A program made the position numbers and the translations under genes. A stretch of DNA of 64,000 bases, taken from the NCBI RefSeq assembly GCF_036248255.1, contig NZ_CP109178.1:992001-1056000 (forward strand), written 5' to 3'. Below are positions 44,767-53,984 of the stretch, in pieces (position 1 is the stretch's first letter; each line of letters begins with the position of its first letter). The notes below the pieces were generated by a model. The model had not been told where the DNA came from. It did not search any database and saw only the letters and a program-made list of their open reading frames with translations. This DNA comes from Streptomyces sp. NBC_01717 (lineage in GTDB: Bacteria; Actinomycetota; Actinomycetes; Streptomycetales; Streptomycetaceae).

Positions 44767-45447
44767 TCAGTTCGTCGGGTAACGCGTCACCTTCGACACC
44801 TTGCACGTCACCTTGCCCGGCACCTTCACGAGGCCCTGCGCCTGCTCCTTGGCCTTCTGCCCCACGGCCAGGCTGTCGGTTGCGGCCAAGCCCTGGCCGA
44901 GACGTGTACCCGAACCGTCCAAGAACTCCACGTTGACGACGTAGGTCGCCTTCGAGTCGCCGTGGTTCACGATCTCCACGTCAGCGGCCGGCCACGTCGT
45001 CAGCGAATCCACCACGCACTTGGTGACCTTCACATCCGCCTCGGGGCTCCCTTCCTCGACGGCGGGCTCCTCGGAGGGCGCGTCCTTCCCAGGTGCCTTG
45101 TCCTGCGGCGCCTCGGTCACCGGCAGCGTCCGCGGCTTCGGTGCATGGCTCACCGTGACCGCCACCACCGCACCACAGCCGCCGAGCAGCACCAGCCCAC
45201 CGAGCACCGACAGCGTCACGATCAGCCCGGTATTCGACTTCCTGGGCGGCGGCGCGCCCCACCCCGGGCCCTGCTGGGGCCACTGCTGATACGGCGGCGG
45301 AGGAGGCTGCTGCTGCCACTGAGGCGGCTGCTGGGACTCCTGGCCCGGCTGCTGGCCAGGCTCCTGGCCGGGTTGCTGGCCAGGCTCCTGGCCGGGTTGC
45401 TGGCCAGGCTCCTGGCCGGGTTGCTGAGGCGGGTAGCCGTACGACAT
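44767..45447 (-). CDS. single-pass membrane protein with Pro/Gln repeats and FxLYD-like domain
   Basis: 226 aa. It begins MSYGYPPQQP and has a low-complexity N-terminus with QPGQEPGQ repeats, then a transmembrane helix (GLIVTLSVLGGLVLLGGCGA) near residue 73. The extracellular part has VTKCVVDSLTTWPAADVEIV, NVEFLDGSGTRLGQGLA and a final Cys strand, resembling FxLYD-type domains. The two cysteines may form a disulfide. Function unknown; likely cell-envelope. The ATG at 45447 follows GGGGGA. Confidence 0.8.
   Translation of the reverse strand: MSYGYPPQQPGQEPGQQPGQEPGQQPGQEPGQQPGQESQQPPQWQQQPPPPPYQQWPQQGPGWGAPPPRKSNTGLIVTLSVLGGLVLLGGCGAVVAVTVSHAPKPRTLPVTEAPQDKAPGKDAPSEEPAVEEGSPEADVKVTKCVVDSLTTWPAADVEIVNHGDSKATYVVNVEFLDGSGTRLGQGLAATDSLAVGQKAKEQAQGLVKVPGKVTCKVSKVTRYPTN
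45337..45430. repeat. 24-base tandem repeat, about 4 copies, encoding QPGQEPGQ
   Basis: The unit CTCCTGGCCGGGTTGCTGGC plus CAGG is perfect at 45361-45384 and 45385-45408, has two changes at 45337-45360, and is partial at 45409-45430. It encodes the Pro/Gly/Gln linker of the membrane protein and is likely length-variable between strains. Confidence 0.85.
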
Positions 45448-45835
45448 GTGATCCCCCCATGGGATGCGCGTGGTCCTGAGCCCGCTCACGCTATGCCTGT
45501 CCGGAATGTTCTGGCCCGCTCGTGTCGGATTTGTGACAGGCCTGCTCGGCCGCGCCCTGGACGCGGCCGTGGGGGTGAAGGATGCCTGGCTCGCGCGAGC
45601 GCTCCCTCGTAGCGGCCACCAGGGCGAGATCGGCTGGACGCCGATGCGGCGCCCCTGCTCGTCGGGCAGGTGGCCCGTACTCCCCCCGGCCCGGTCGGGC
45701 TGGACTTCGGCGGTCCGGTGCCACTGGTCCTGATTTTCAGTGGCGTGGATCATCCAGCCCTGTTTCCCGTGGCAGGCCTCCTCGCCTGCGGCGAAAATGG
45801 TGGTCGGAAGGCAAATGAGGAGGTTGGCATCCGGT
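45448..45835. other. 388-base divergent intergenic stretch
   Basis: Lies between the start of the membrane protein and the permease-phosphatase fusion. A minus-strand frame here has protein-like stretches (IFAAGEEACHGKQGWMIHA) but no start, stop or known domain. It may be a relic or chance. The promoters of both genes should be here; no operator stands out. Confidence 0.3.
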
Positions 45836-48493
45836 GTGAAGCACTCCCGTAGCCCTGGCGCGTCCGACGCGCCGCTCGCACTCGACTCAGGCGCGGGTAG
45901 AAAAGGGCTCAAGTCCGGTGCCCTGGGACTGCTCTCCTCCGTTGCCATCGGCTTGGCGTCCACCGCCCCGGCGTACAGCCTCGCGGCCACGCTGGGCCTC
46001 ATCGTGGCGGGGGTCGGACTGCAGGCCCCGATCATCACGATGCTGGCCTTCGTCCCGATGCTGCTGATCGCGTACGCCTACAAGGAACTCAACGCGAGCA
46101 ACGCCGATTGCGGGACCACCTTCACCTGGGCGACCCGTGCGTTCGGCCCGCGCACCGGCTGGATGGGCGGCTGGGGCATCATCGTCGCCGACATCATCGT
46201 CATGGCGAACCTCGCCGAGATCGCCGGCATCTACGGCTTCCGGCTCCTGGGCTACGACTCCCTCACGGAAAGCAGGGTGTGGACCACCCTCGCGGGTGTC
46301 ATCTGGATCGGCGTCATGACCGCGATCTGCTACGTCGGCATCGAGATCTCGGCCGCCGTTCAGCGGTGGCTCCTGTTCATCGAGGTGGCCGTACTGTTGC
46401 TGTTCGCCGTCACCGCCCTGGTCAAGGTGTACACCGGCAACCCCGAGATGGCGATCCACGTCTCCGCCTCCTGGTTCAACCCCCTCCACGTGCCATCGGC
46501 CGAGGCGCTGACGGCGGGCATCCTCGCCGCCGTCTTCATCTACTGGGGCTGGGACACCGCCGTCACGGTCAACGAGGAGACCGCGGACAGCACGCGCATC
46601 CCCGGACGCGCCGCGGTCATCTCCGTCGTGCTGCTGCTGGTCATCTACGCCCTGGTCGCCACCTCGGCGCAGGCCTTCGCGGGAGTCGGCTCCGCCGGGA
46701 TCGGGCTCGGCAACAGGGACAACGCGGGCGACGTGCTCTCGGGTCTGGGCGACGCCGTCTTCGGCAGCCACGGGGCGGGGCCCTTCTTCTCCAAGCTGCT
46801 GATCCTCATGGTGCTGACCTCCGCGGTGGCCTCCGCCCAGACCACCATCCTCCCTATGGCCCGGACCGTCTTCTCCATGGCCGCGCACAAGGCCGTCCCC
46901 TCCCGGTTCGCCCGACTGCACCGCAGATTCCTCACCCCGACCTGGTCGACGGTCTCCTTGGGCCTGGCCTCCGTCGGTTTCCTCGTCCTGCTGACGGCGA
47001 TCAGCGACAACGTCCTCGCCGACTCCATCGAGTCGGTCGGGCTCGCGATCACGTTCTACTACGGCCTCACCGGCTTCGCCTGTGTCTGGTATTTCCGCAG
47101 GGTGCTCACCCGCAGCCGCAGGGACTTCCTGTTCAAGGGCCTGCTGCCGGGTCTGGGCGCGCTGACGATGCTCTTCCTCTTCTGTTACGCCGCCTTCGTC
47201 GTCTACGCCGACCCCCGCTACGGTGCGACCTCCATCGACCTGCCGTTCATCGGACTGACGGGCGGGGTCACTGTCGTGGGCCTCGGGGCCCTGCTGCTCG
47301 GCGTCGTGCTGATGCTGGTCGTCACGCGCGAGCACGCCGCAGCCCTCCGGCTTCAACGCAGTCTGCTTCCTCACCGGCTGCCGCAGCCGACCGCTGTCGA
47401 GATGGCGAGCCGCTATGTGCCCGCCGACAGCCGGTCCGGGGTGGGCGGTGACTGGTTCGACGTCATCCCACTGTCGGGAACGCGTGTCGGCCTGGTCGTC
47501 GGGGAGGTGATCGGCCACGGGCTGCTCGCCGCCGCCACCATGGGGCGCCTGCGCACCGGCGTACGCGTCCTCGCCCGCCTGGACCTCGACCCGGACGAGC
47601 TCCTCTCGCGTCTGGACGACGTGGTCGGGCAGACCGCCAAGGAGCGGGCGGCCGTTCATGGTGCCGGCGGCGCGGGACCCCGGGAGGACGACGCCCTGGG
47701 GGTGACGTGCCTGTACGCGGTGTACGACCCGGTGTCGGGACAGTGCAGCATGGCGCGCGCCGGCGATTCGATGGCCGCGGTCGTCCTGTCGGACAGCGGC
47801 GTCGCCACCTACCCGGATCTCCCGCCGGGCCCTCCGCTGGGACTGGGTGGTCTGCCCTACGAGACCATGGGATTCCAGCTGCCGCAGGGCAGCCTTGTCG
47901 CCCTCTTCACCGACGGGCTCGTCCAGGCGGCCGATGCCGACATCGACGTCGGACTCGGTCTGCTCACCGAAGCCCTCGCCCAGCACCGGCGTCCCTTGGA
48001 AGAACTCTGTGACCGCGCAGTCGCGACCCTGGTGCCAGGGCCGGCGAACGACGACGCGGTCCTGCTCCTCGTACGCACACGGATGCTCGACGAACACCAG
48101 GTGGCTACGTGGGAGCTGACCGCGGAGGCGGCGATGGTCGGCAAGGCCCGCGCCGTGACCACGGCGCAACTCGGAACATGGGGGCTGGACGAGCTGTCGT
48201 TCTCCACCGAACTCATCGTCAGTGAGCTGGTCACCAACGCCATCCGCTATGCCGCCGGCCCGATCCACGTCCGGCTCATCCGCGACGAAACCCTGATCTG
48301 CGAGGTCGCCGACACCGGGCACACCTCACCCCATCTGCGCCATGCCGCCGCTGACGACGAGAGCGGCCGTGGCCTGTTCATCGTCGCCCAGATGGCGCAG
48401 CAGTGGGGCACGCGCTACACGCCCACCGGCAAGACCATTTGGGTGGAGCAGGCCCTGCCGGCGGACCCTGCCGTCGGTGAAGCTCCCTCTTAG
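45836..48493 (+). CDS. amino-acid permease fused to a SpoIIE/PP2C phosphatase and an anti-sigma-type HATPase domain
   Basis: 885 aa, one uninterrupted frame. Residues ~20-495 are an APC-family permease (GLASTAPAYSLAATLGLIVA, FIYWGWDTAVTVNEETADST). At ~498 it passes into a PP2C/SpoIIE domain starting AAALRLQRSLLPHRLPQ, with GGDWFDVIP, VGEVIGHG, FTDGLVQ and NDDAVLLLV. Residues ~755-885 form an RsbW-like HATPase domain (ELIVSELVTNAIRYA, ESGRGLFIVAQMA). The Asp of the usual VGDVxGHG is Glu. It would couple amino-acid transport at the membrane to (de)phosphorylation of anti-sigma partners. GTG at 45836 has GAGGAGG 12 bases before; an ATG at 45815 or 45797 is possible. Confidence 0.88.
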   Translation: MKHSRSPGASDAPLALDSGAGRKGLKSGALGLLSSVAIGLASTAPAYSLAATLGLIVAGVGLQAPIITMLAFVPMLLIAYAYKELNASNADCGTTFTWATRAFGPRTGWMGGWGIIVADIIVMANLAEIAGIYGFRLLGYDSLTESRVWTTLAGVIWIGVMTAICYVGIEISAAVQRWLLFIEVAVLLLFAVTALVKVYTGNPEMAIHVSASWFNPLHVPSAEALTAGILAAVFIYWGWDTAVTVNEETADSTRIPGRAAVISVVLLLVIYALVATSAQAFAGVGSAGIGLGNRDNAGDVLSGLGDAVFGSHGAGPFFSKLLILMVLTSAVASAQTTILPMARTVFSMAAHKAVPSRFARLHRRFLTPTWSTVSLGLASVGFLVLLTAISDNVLADSIESVGLAITFYYGLTGFACVWYFRRVLTRSRRDFLFKGLLPGLGALTMLFLFCYAAFVVYADPRYGATSIDLPFIGLTGGVTVVGLGALLLGVVLMLVVTREHAAALRLQRSLLPHRLPQPTAVEMASRYVPADSRSGVGGDWFDVIPLSGTRVGLVVGEVIGHGLLAAATMGRLRTGVRVLARLDLDPDELLSRLDDVVGQTAKERAAVHGAGGAGPREDDALGVTCLYAVYDPVSGQCSMARAGDSMAAVVLSDSGVATYPDLPPGPPLGLGGLPYETMGFQLPQGSLVALFTDGLVQAADADIDVGLGLLTEALAQHRRPLEELCDRAVATLVPGPANDDAVLLLVRTRMLDEHQVATWELTAEAAMVGKARAVTTAQLGTWGLDELSFSTELIVSELVTNAIRYAAGPIHVRLIRDETLICEVADTGHTSPHLRHAAADDESGRGLFIVAQMAQQWGTRYTPTGKTIWVEQALPADPAVGEAPS

Positions 48494-48622
48494 CTTGTTC
48501 TTTGCCGTCTGCCCCGGCAATTCGTCCGATCCTTGCCCCGCCCTTGCACCGGATCAGCGCTTCGGCCCGGGAAGCAGCCGTGTCTCCGCCGGCAGGACAC
48601 CCCGTTGCGGCAACCTGTGCGC

Positions 48623-48895
48623 ATGACCGACACCTTCGAGCACACCCCTCAGATCTGGAACGCCGCCCAGCTGCGCGATGCCCTCAAGGATCTCCCCGAT
48701 GACGCGCCCATCCATATCGGGGTGGCGAGCGACCCCGGTGACTTCGATGGATACCGCGGCTTCGTCCTCGTGGACGCACATCAGGTGGAGAACTGGTGGC
48801 CGGCCACCTCCACCGCGCCGGAACGCACCGAGACGGAGCAGGCGCTGACACTGTTCGCCGACTGGGAGCCGGACAGGTACGACCTTCTCGACTGA
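48623..48895 (+). CDS. DUF6225-type small protein
   Basis: 90 aa, acidic, soluble. MTDTFEHTPQIWNAAQLRDA followed by LKDLPDDAPIHIGVASDPGD and ALTLFADWEPDRYDLLD resembles the small DUF6225-like proteins of Streptomyces, of unknown function. The ATG at 48623 gives the typical start. Lies 130 bases after the permease-phosphatase fusion, so co-transcription is possible. Confidence 0.7.
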   Translation: MTDTFEHTPQIWNAAQLRDALKDLPDDAPIHIGVASDPGDFDGYRGFVLVDAHQVENWWPATSTAPERTETEQALTLFADWEPDRYDLLD

Positions 48896-48940
48896 ACCGG
48901 CCGCGTTCCGACCGGGCTGTCAGTCACCGTGGGGCGCGGG

Positions 48941-49228
48941 TCAGGGCCGGATGACGTCCTCACCCTGCTGGTGAACGAGGTCGGGGCGGTTGAGCCGGCG
49001 CAGTGCGAGGAGACCGCCGATGCCAGGGATGACGGCCGTGGCCCTGGTGACCGGTGTGGCCTGCTCGAGGCGCCAGGTGGCCACCACGACGAACAGGTAG
49101 GCACAGCCGTGGGTGGGGCCCATCAGGGAGGAAATGGGTTCGAGGTGGGCGGTGGCGAGGTTGGTCAGCAGGATGATCAGTGAGATGAGTTCGCCCTGGG
49201 CCGCAATACGCAGGTGGCGGAGGTTCAC
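48941..49228 (-). CDS. DUF3817 membrane protein
   Basis: 95 aa with three hydrophobic helices: RIAAQGELISLIILLTN, PTHGCAYLFVVVATWRLE and ATAVIPGIGGLLA. The HG..Y pattern of the middle helix is typical of DUF3817 integral membrane proteins. Last gene of the operon that starts with the DJ-1-like gene. The GTG at 49228 has GGGAG seven bases before and starts just after the DUF2269 gene ends. Role unknown. Confidence 0.8.
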   Translation of the reverse strand: MNLRHLRIAAQGELISLIILLTNLATAHLEPISSLMGPTHGCAYLFVVVATWRLEQATPVTRATAVIPGIGGLLALRRLNRPDLVHQQGEDVIRP

Positions 49229-49230
49229 GG

Positions 49231-49698
49231 TCACACTCCCGTCGTGGAACCGGGGCGGATGATCATCAAGACGGTGACGGTGGCCCACAGCAGGTTGAAG
49301 ACGCCGGTGTGCATGGCGAGGCGGCCGGCCGAGCGGGGCCCGGAGCCGGCGCCCGGGGTCTGCGCGGTGGCGAGCGCGCGGTCCTGGGCGGGCAGGATCA
49401 GCAGGGCCAGGGTGGCCGCGGCCGCCGCGGTCAGCAGGATCGATGTGATCAGCCATCCGCTGCCGAGGACGCCGAGGCTGCCGGCCGTGGCGAACCCGAA
49501 GACCGGGACGGCGATGCCGATGGCCGCGTAGACGCGGCAGATGCGGTGCAGCATCCGCAGGTTCGTGAGCGCCTCGCGGTCGCCCGGGTCGCTGTGCGCG
49601 TGGCGTAGGGCTTTGGGAAACATGCTCGCGGCGACGGTGACGGGGCCGATGGCCAGGACGGAGGCCAGGACGTGCAGGGAGAGGAGGAGTTTCGTCAT
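49231..49698 (-). CDS. DUF2269-like membrane protein
   Basis: 155 aa, four helices: LLLSLHVLASVLAIGPVTVA, RVYAAIGIAVPVFGFA, WLITSILLTAAAAATLALLI and HTGVFNLLWATVTVLMII. The His in the first helix and the general plan match DUF2269-like proteins. The ATG at 49698 directly follows the stop of the DUF3224 gene, so it is coupled to it. Role unknown. Confidence 0.75.
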   Translation of the reverse strand: MTKLLLSLHVLASVLAIGPVTVAASMFPKALRHAHSDPGDREALTNLRMLHRICRVYAAIGIAVPVFGFATAGSLGVLGSGWLITSILLTAAAAATLALLILPAQDRALATAQTPGAGSGPRSAGRLAMHTGVFNLLWATVTVLMIIRPGSTTGV

Positions 49699-49700
49699 GG

Positions 49701-50021
49701 TCAGTGTTCCGTCGCCGGCTGGGTGGCCCGGCGCCGGCCGGTGACCTTGGAGGCGGGCAGGCGTCCGGCCTTGGACGTGCCGACCAGGGTGTCGCCGTCG
49801 ACCGTCACCGCAAAGACCAGGTTCAGGCGCATGGGCTGGGTGACGGCCTGCCTCCAGGTGAGCTGGTGGCCGTCGAGGGCGACTTCGGCAAGCGGGACCT
49901 CCTCCCCCGCCCCGTGGGCGACCCCGGTCAGGACACTGTGCTGTCGGCGAAGTTCGACCACCGCCTTGATCGTGCCGATGGGGGTCGAGATGGACAGGTC
50001 CCAGGTGCCTTCGACAGACAT
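49701..50021 (-). CDS. DUF3224 protein
   Basis: 106 aa, small beta-barrel-type protein. MSVEGTWDLSISTPIGTIKA, then VELRRQHSVLTGVAHGAGEE and LTWRQAVTQPMRLNLVFAVT, are the DUF3224 pattern, related to allene-oxide-cyclase barrels. Second gene of the DJ-1 operon. The ATG at 50021 follows AAGGAAG. Biochemical role unknown. Confidence 0.82.
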   Translation of the reverse strand: MSVEGTWDLSISTPIGTIKAVVELRRQHSVLTGVAHGAGEEVPLAEVALDGHQLTWRQAVTQPMRLNLVFAVTVDGDTLVGTSKAGRLPASKVTGRRRATQPATEH

Positions 50022-50077
50022 GCTGCTGTACTTCCTTACGGTGCGTGCGGTGAACAGGTGCCCGAGAAGGGGCGTGG

Positions 50078-50767
50078 TCAGAGGCCGGTGGGCACGGGGC
50101 CCTCGGGGCGCCAGACGGTGCCGCGACGCTCGTGGGCGAACAGCTCCTCGACGGCGTGGGCGATCCGGGGGCCCACTTCGCGCTCCAGCAGGTACAGGCC
50201 CAGGTCGAGCCCGGAGGTGACGCCGGCGCCGGTGACCAGGTCGCCGTCGTCGACGACGCGGGCGTGAACCGCATGGACGCCGGTGGCATCGAGCATGTCC
50301 AGGCCCATGTGGTGGGTCGTGGCGTGGCGGCCCTCGAGCAGGCCGGCCATGGCCAGTACGAGCGAGCCGCCGCACACCGCGCCGACCGTCACCTGCGGAT
50401 TGTGCATGGCCGCTCTCAGCAGCGCCGGCAGTTCGGTGTTCAAGGTGCGGCCCAGCAGCACGGGTATGAGGTCGTCCTGCTTCTGTTCGCCCGTCCCGGC
50501 CTCCAGGTCAGGTGTTTCGCCGGGCTCCCCGACACGGCCCGAGGCTCCGGGAACCAGGACCAGGCCCGCACGGCCGGGGTCGAGAGCGGCAGCCGCCTGC
50601 AGCGCCAGCCCCCCGGTTCCGCTGACCACCGCGCGGGGTCCCTCGGCGGACACCAGCTCCACACTCACCGCCCCGCCGGAGGCGGTTCCACCGGCGTACA
50701 GCACCTCGTAGGGGGCGATGACATCCAGCGGATCGAAGCCGTCGAACAGGACGATCTGGGCGTGCAT
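50078..50767 (-). CDS. DJ-1/PfpI family protein
   Basis: 229 aa. Starts MHAQIVLFDGFDPLDVIAPY, and the nucleophile elbow VGAVCGGSLVLAMAGLLEG carries the reactive Cys. The family includes glyoxalase-type, isonitrile-hydratase and chaperone members, and the region TTHHMGLDMLDATG resembles isonitrile hydratases. Substrate not known. First gene of a four-gene operon, divergent from a GlxA-type regulator that has the same fold in its N-terminal half. Confidence 0.85.
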   Translation of the reverse strand: MHAQIVLFDGFDPLDVIAPYEVLYAGGTASGGAVSVELVSAEGPRAVVSGTGGLALQAAAALDPGRAGLVLVPGASGRVGEPGETPDLEAGTGEQKQDDLIPVLLGRTLNTELPALLRAAMHNPQVTVGAVCGGSLVLAMAGLLEGRHATTHHMGLDMLDATGVHAVHARVVDDGDLVTGAGVTSGLDLGLYLLEREVGPRIAHAVEELFAHERRGTVWRPEGPVPTGL

Positions 50768-50973
50768 GCAACTTCCTTCACGTGCGAGGGACCGGTCTGC
50801 ACCGGCTGGACCTCGACGCTATGCACGTTTCATTCGACCGCCCAGTGGCGTTGGTGACATGTTTCAACGGGATATTGCCATCGCCAGGTCATGGGGTCTT
50901 GAGCTGGACAAATGGCTGTTCACGGTTCCCTGATGTCCGAGTCGGCGACAGGGCGGGCAGGTATGTTCTGGCC

Positions 50974-51912
50974 ATGCACACCGTTGCTGTTCTCGCCCTG
51001 GACCAGGTGATCCCCTTCGACCTGTCCACCCCGATCGAGGTCTTCGACCGCACCCGCCTCCCGGACGGGCGCCCCGGCTACCAGGTCCGCGTGTGCGCCG
51101 AGCAGCCGGATATCGACGCAGGCGCCTTCCGTCTGCGTGCGCCCTGGGGACTGGACGGCCTCAAGGGCGCCGACACGATCATCGTGCCCGGCACCGCCGA
51201 CCCCGCCGCCCCGCTCACCCCCGCTGTCCGCGACGCGCTGCTCGCCGCGGCGAAGGACGGCACCCGTATCGCCTCCATCTGCTCGGGCGCCTTCCCTCTC
51301 GCCGCCACCGGCCTGCTGGACGGCCTGCGCGCCACCACCCACTGGATCGCGGCCGGTCTCCTGGCCGCCGCCCACCCCGACATCGAGGTCGACCCGGATG
51401 TCCTGTACGTCGACAACGGGCAGATCCTCACCTCGGCAGGAGCCGCCGCCGGCCTGGACCTGTGCCTGCACATGATCCGCAGCGACTACGGCTCGGCCGT
51501 CGCCGCCGACGCCGCACGCCTGTCCGTCGTCCCTCTCGAACGCGAGGGTGGCCAGGCGCAGTTCATCGTCCACGACCACATACCCACCCCACAGGGCTCC
51601 GAGCTCGAACCCCTGCTCAGCTGGCTCCAGGACAACCTGGGCCGCGATCTGGCCCTCGCCGACATCGCCGCTCGGGCCGGAGTCAGCACCCGGACCCTGA
51701 TCCGGCGCTTCCGCGAACAGACCGGGGTCACCCCGCTCCAGTGGCTCCACCGGGCCCGCATCCGGCAGGCCCAGCACCTTCTGGAGACCACCCGCCACTC
51801 CGTCGAACGCATCGGTGCCCAGGTCGGCTTCGGATCGCCCACCGCCTTCCGCGACCGCTTCCGGCGCACCACCGGCGTCAGCCCCCACACCTACCGGCGC
51901 TCCTTCAGCTGA
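50974..51912 (+). CDS. GlxA-type transcriptional regulator (DJ-1-like domain + AraC DNA-binding domain)
   Basis: 312 aa. Residues ~1-190 are a DJ-1/PfpI-like domain (IASICSGAFPLAATGLLDGL). Residues ~210-312 are an AraC helix-turn-helix pair (DIAARAGVSTRTLIRRFREQ and IGAQVGFGSPTAFRDRFRR). It probably senses a small molecule through the first domain and controls the divergent DJ-1/DUF3224/DUF2269/DUF3817 operon. The ATG at 50974 has only a weak ribosome site. Confidence 0.88.
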   Translation: MHTVAVLALDQVIPFDLSTPIEVFDRTRLPDGRPGYQVRVCAEQPDIDAGAFRLRAPWGLDGLKGADTIIVPGTADPAAPLTPAVRDALLAAAKDGTRIASICSGAFPLAATGLLDGLRATTHWIAAGLLAAAHPDIEVDPDVLYVDNGQILTSAGAAAGLDLCLHMIRSDYGSAVAADAARLSVVPLEREGGQAQFIVHDHIPTPQGSELEPLLSWLQDNLGRDLALADIAARAGVSTRTLIRRFREQTGVTPLQWLHRARIRQAQHLLETTRHSVERIGAQVGFGSPTAFRDRFRRTTGVSPHTYRRSFS

Positions 51913-52097
51913 GCCTTCTGTACGTCCTGCCGCCGAGTGGACCCGGGAAGGACGTCGAGCCGACCGAGGTGGGACAACCCGAGCTACCCGCGCCGCGGGC
52001 TGTACGTGGGGGCCGCAATCGTTTCGCGCGGCATCCGAAGCTCTCGACGACGACGCTCGGGCCTGAGCAAGCACCCTCTCTGCTTGCCCGTCGAGGT

Positions 52098-53984
52098 TCA
52101 GGGCCGCCTCGCACAGGTTTTCTCCCCCGCCACCGCTTGCAGCACCAGTACCGAGAGGTCGTCCTCGACGGGCCCCGTCCCGAAGTCGTGCGCCGCCCGT
52201 CGTACGTGCTCCGCAAGTGCCTTCGCGCTCAGCCCCATGCCCTGCCTGAGTACATCGGCCAGACCGTCATTGTCGTCCAACTGCCAGTTGCCGCAGCGGC
52301 GTTCGGTGACGCCGTCGGTAACGCACAACAGCGTCTCACCGGGCGCGAGGTCGAAGCTGGCGGCCCGGAATTCGGCGCCCTCATCGATGCCGAGCAGCAT
52401 CTGGGGTACGGAGGCCGGTTCCACCCTGCCGTCGGCGCACAGATGCAGCGGCGGAGGATGGCCCGCAGTGGCGACCGTGCAGTGGGCCCCGGGCACGCCC
52501 GGGTCGACCGTCAGCTCCCCGTACAGCAGGCTCAGGAAGCGGGAGCCGGTCTGCTCGGCACCGAGCGCGAATGCCTCGGCGCTCTCTTCCGCCATGGCGA
52601 CGTTCAGCCGGCCGAGCACCGACTCGACGCCATGGCCCTCGCGCGCCAGCAGCCTCACCAGGTGGCGGGCCAGGCCGGTGACGGACATCGCCTCCGGGTC
52701 CTTTCCCTGCACGTCCCCGAGCAGGAAGCACCAGTGGTTCTCGCCCCTCGGGAAGATGTCGTAGAAGTCGCCGCCTACGGTCTGCCCCTCGCCGTGCGGC
52801 TCGTAGACGATCGCCGTATCGACGCCGACGATCCTGGCCAGCGCCGCCGGCAGCTGCCTGCGCTGGAGCGCGGCGCTGATCCTGCGCTGCCGGGTGTACT
52901 GGCGAGCGGTGTACACGGCCTGCGCGACTCTGCGGGCCACATCCTGGACCATCCGCACCACGGTGTCGGTCATCTGCGGCTGCCCTGCCCGGCCGAGCAG
53001 CAGTATCCCCTGGTCGGAATCGCGGGCGATGAGTGGGAAGGCGAACGCCGACCCGCCCTCATGGGCGACGCCGGCACTCTCCGGCCACGGCCAGGGCGTA
53101 CCCCCGATGCGGACCGCGGAAGGCGGCGGAATCCGTTCCAGTTCCTCGCGCAGCGGAGTGATGCGCTGCTCGTCGGCATGCCAGACCCGGGACAGTTGCA
53201 GGCCCATCCCGGGCATGTTCAGCCAGATGCCGCACCAGTCCGCGAGCCGGGGTACGAGCATCTGGGCCGCGAGCGCGGTGACCATGGCCTCGTCGAGCTG
53301 GCCCGCCAGGAGTTCGCTGGTCTCGGCGAGGAACGACGGGCCGCCACGGTCGGACCACTCGGCGGCGTACCCCTGGGCATGCGCCGGATGTACGGATGGC
53401 CCTGCGTCATAGGGCTGCGCGTCGCTGTGGCGCCCGGTGCTGCCGGGCTTGGTGACACCGGGCCGGGAGGCGGCCGAATCTGTCGCGGCAGTGTCTCCCT
53501 CCGCGGCCTCCAGCCGGAACCAGACCCTCTTCTCCGCCCGCCGGTAGGTCACGCCCCAGGACTCCGAGAGTGCGCTCACCAGCTGGAGGCCGTAGCCGGG
53601 CTCGTCACGCTTGGTGTCCGCTCCACCGCGTACCCCCCTGGAGGGGTGGCGGTCCGCGACCTCCACGACGACACCCAACCGGGTGGCCGGGTCCCGCTCC
53701 AGGCGGCAGACCACGTCGATATCGGTGCCTGCGTACATGACGGCGTTGGTGACCAGCTCGCTGACAAGCAGGACGGCATCGTCGACGAGCTCCTCGGGGA
53801 TCGCCGTCGGCGCAGGGGCCGCGCCCTCATCGGAAGCCGTATCGGCGTCGGACGCCCCGTCCCCATTCAGGGGCGCCGTCCACCCCTGGAGCGCCGCACA
53901 CACGAATTCCCGCGCCCGGGCGGCTGCCAGCTGATTCGCCTGCAACCCCTTCCTGGACACGGATTCGGTCGTGTGTACGGACAA
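52098..53984 (-). CDS. SpoIIE-type PP2C phosphatase with N-terminal HATPase domain
   Basis: 628 aa, soluble. Residues ~10-160 form an anti-sigma-like ATPase (ELVDDAVLLVSELVTNAVMY; EPGYGLQLVSALSESWG). A GAF-like region (~220-380) follows, then PP2C/SpoIIE (~390-615) with GGDFYDIFP, LGDVQGK, CVTDGVTE and EDDLSVLVL. It combines kinase-like and phosphatase activity on anti-anti-sigma proteins. The TTG at 53984 has GGGGGA five bases upstream; the frame extends to 54014. Divergent from the poly-HAMP kinase, so both may share control. Confidence 0.87.
   Translation of the reverse strand: MSVHTTESVSRKGLQANQLAAARAREFVCAALQGWTAPLNGDGASDADTASDEGAAPAPTAIPEELVDDAVLLVSELVTNAVMYAGTDIDVVCRLERDPATRLGVVVEVADRHPSRGVRGGADTKRDEPGYGLQLVSALSESWGVTYRRAEKRVWFRLEAAEGDTAATDSAASRPGVTKPGSTGRHSDAQPYDAGPSVHPAHAQGYAAEWSDRGGPSFLAETSELLAGQLDEAMVTALAAQMLVPRLADWCGIWLNMPGMGLQLSRVWHADEQRITPLREELERIPPPSAVRIGGTPWPWPESAGVAHEGGSAFAFPLIARDSDQGILLLGRAGQPQMTDTVVRMVQDVARRVAQAVYTARQYTRQRRISAALQRRQLPAALARIVGVDTAIVYEPHGEGQTVGGDFYDIFPRGENHWCFLLGDVQGKDPEAMSVTGLARHLVRLLAREGHGVESVLGRLNVAMAEESAEAFALGAEQTGSRFLSLLYGELTVDPGVPGAHCTVATAGHPPPLHLCADGRVEPASVPQMLLGIDEGAEFRAASFDLAPGETLLCVTDGVTERRCGNWQLDDNDGLADVLRQGMGLSAKALAEHVRRAAHDFGTGPVEDDLSVLVLQAVAGEKTCARRP

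Noticed and set aside
45337..45430. possible CRISPR-like array
   Set aside because: The 24-base units are contiguous with no spacers and encode a Pro/Gln linker, so it is a coding tandem repeat.
45887..48322. 811-codon minus-strand open frame opposite the permease-phosphatase fusion
   Set aside because: Translation is charged low-complexity (GGDG, EHRQ runs) with no recognisable domain; antisense shadow.
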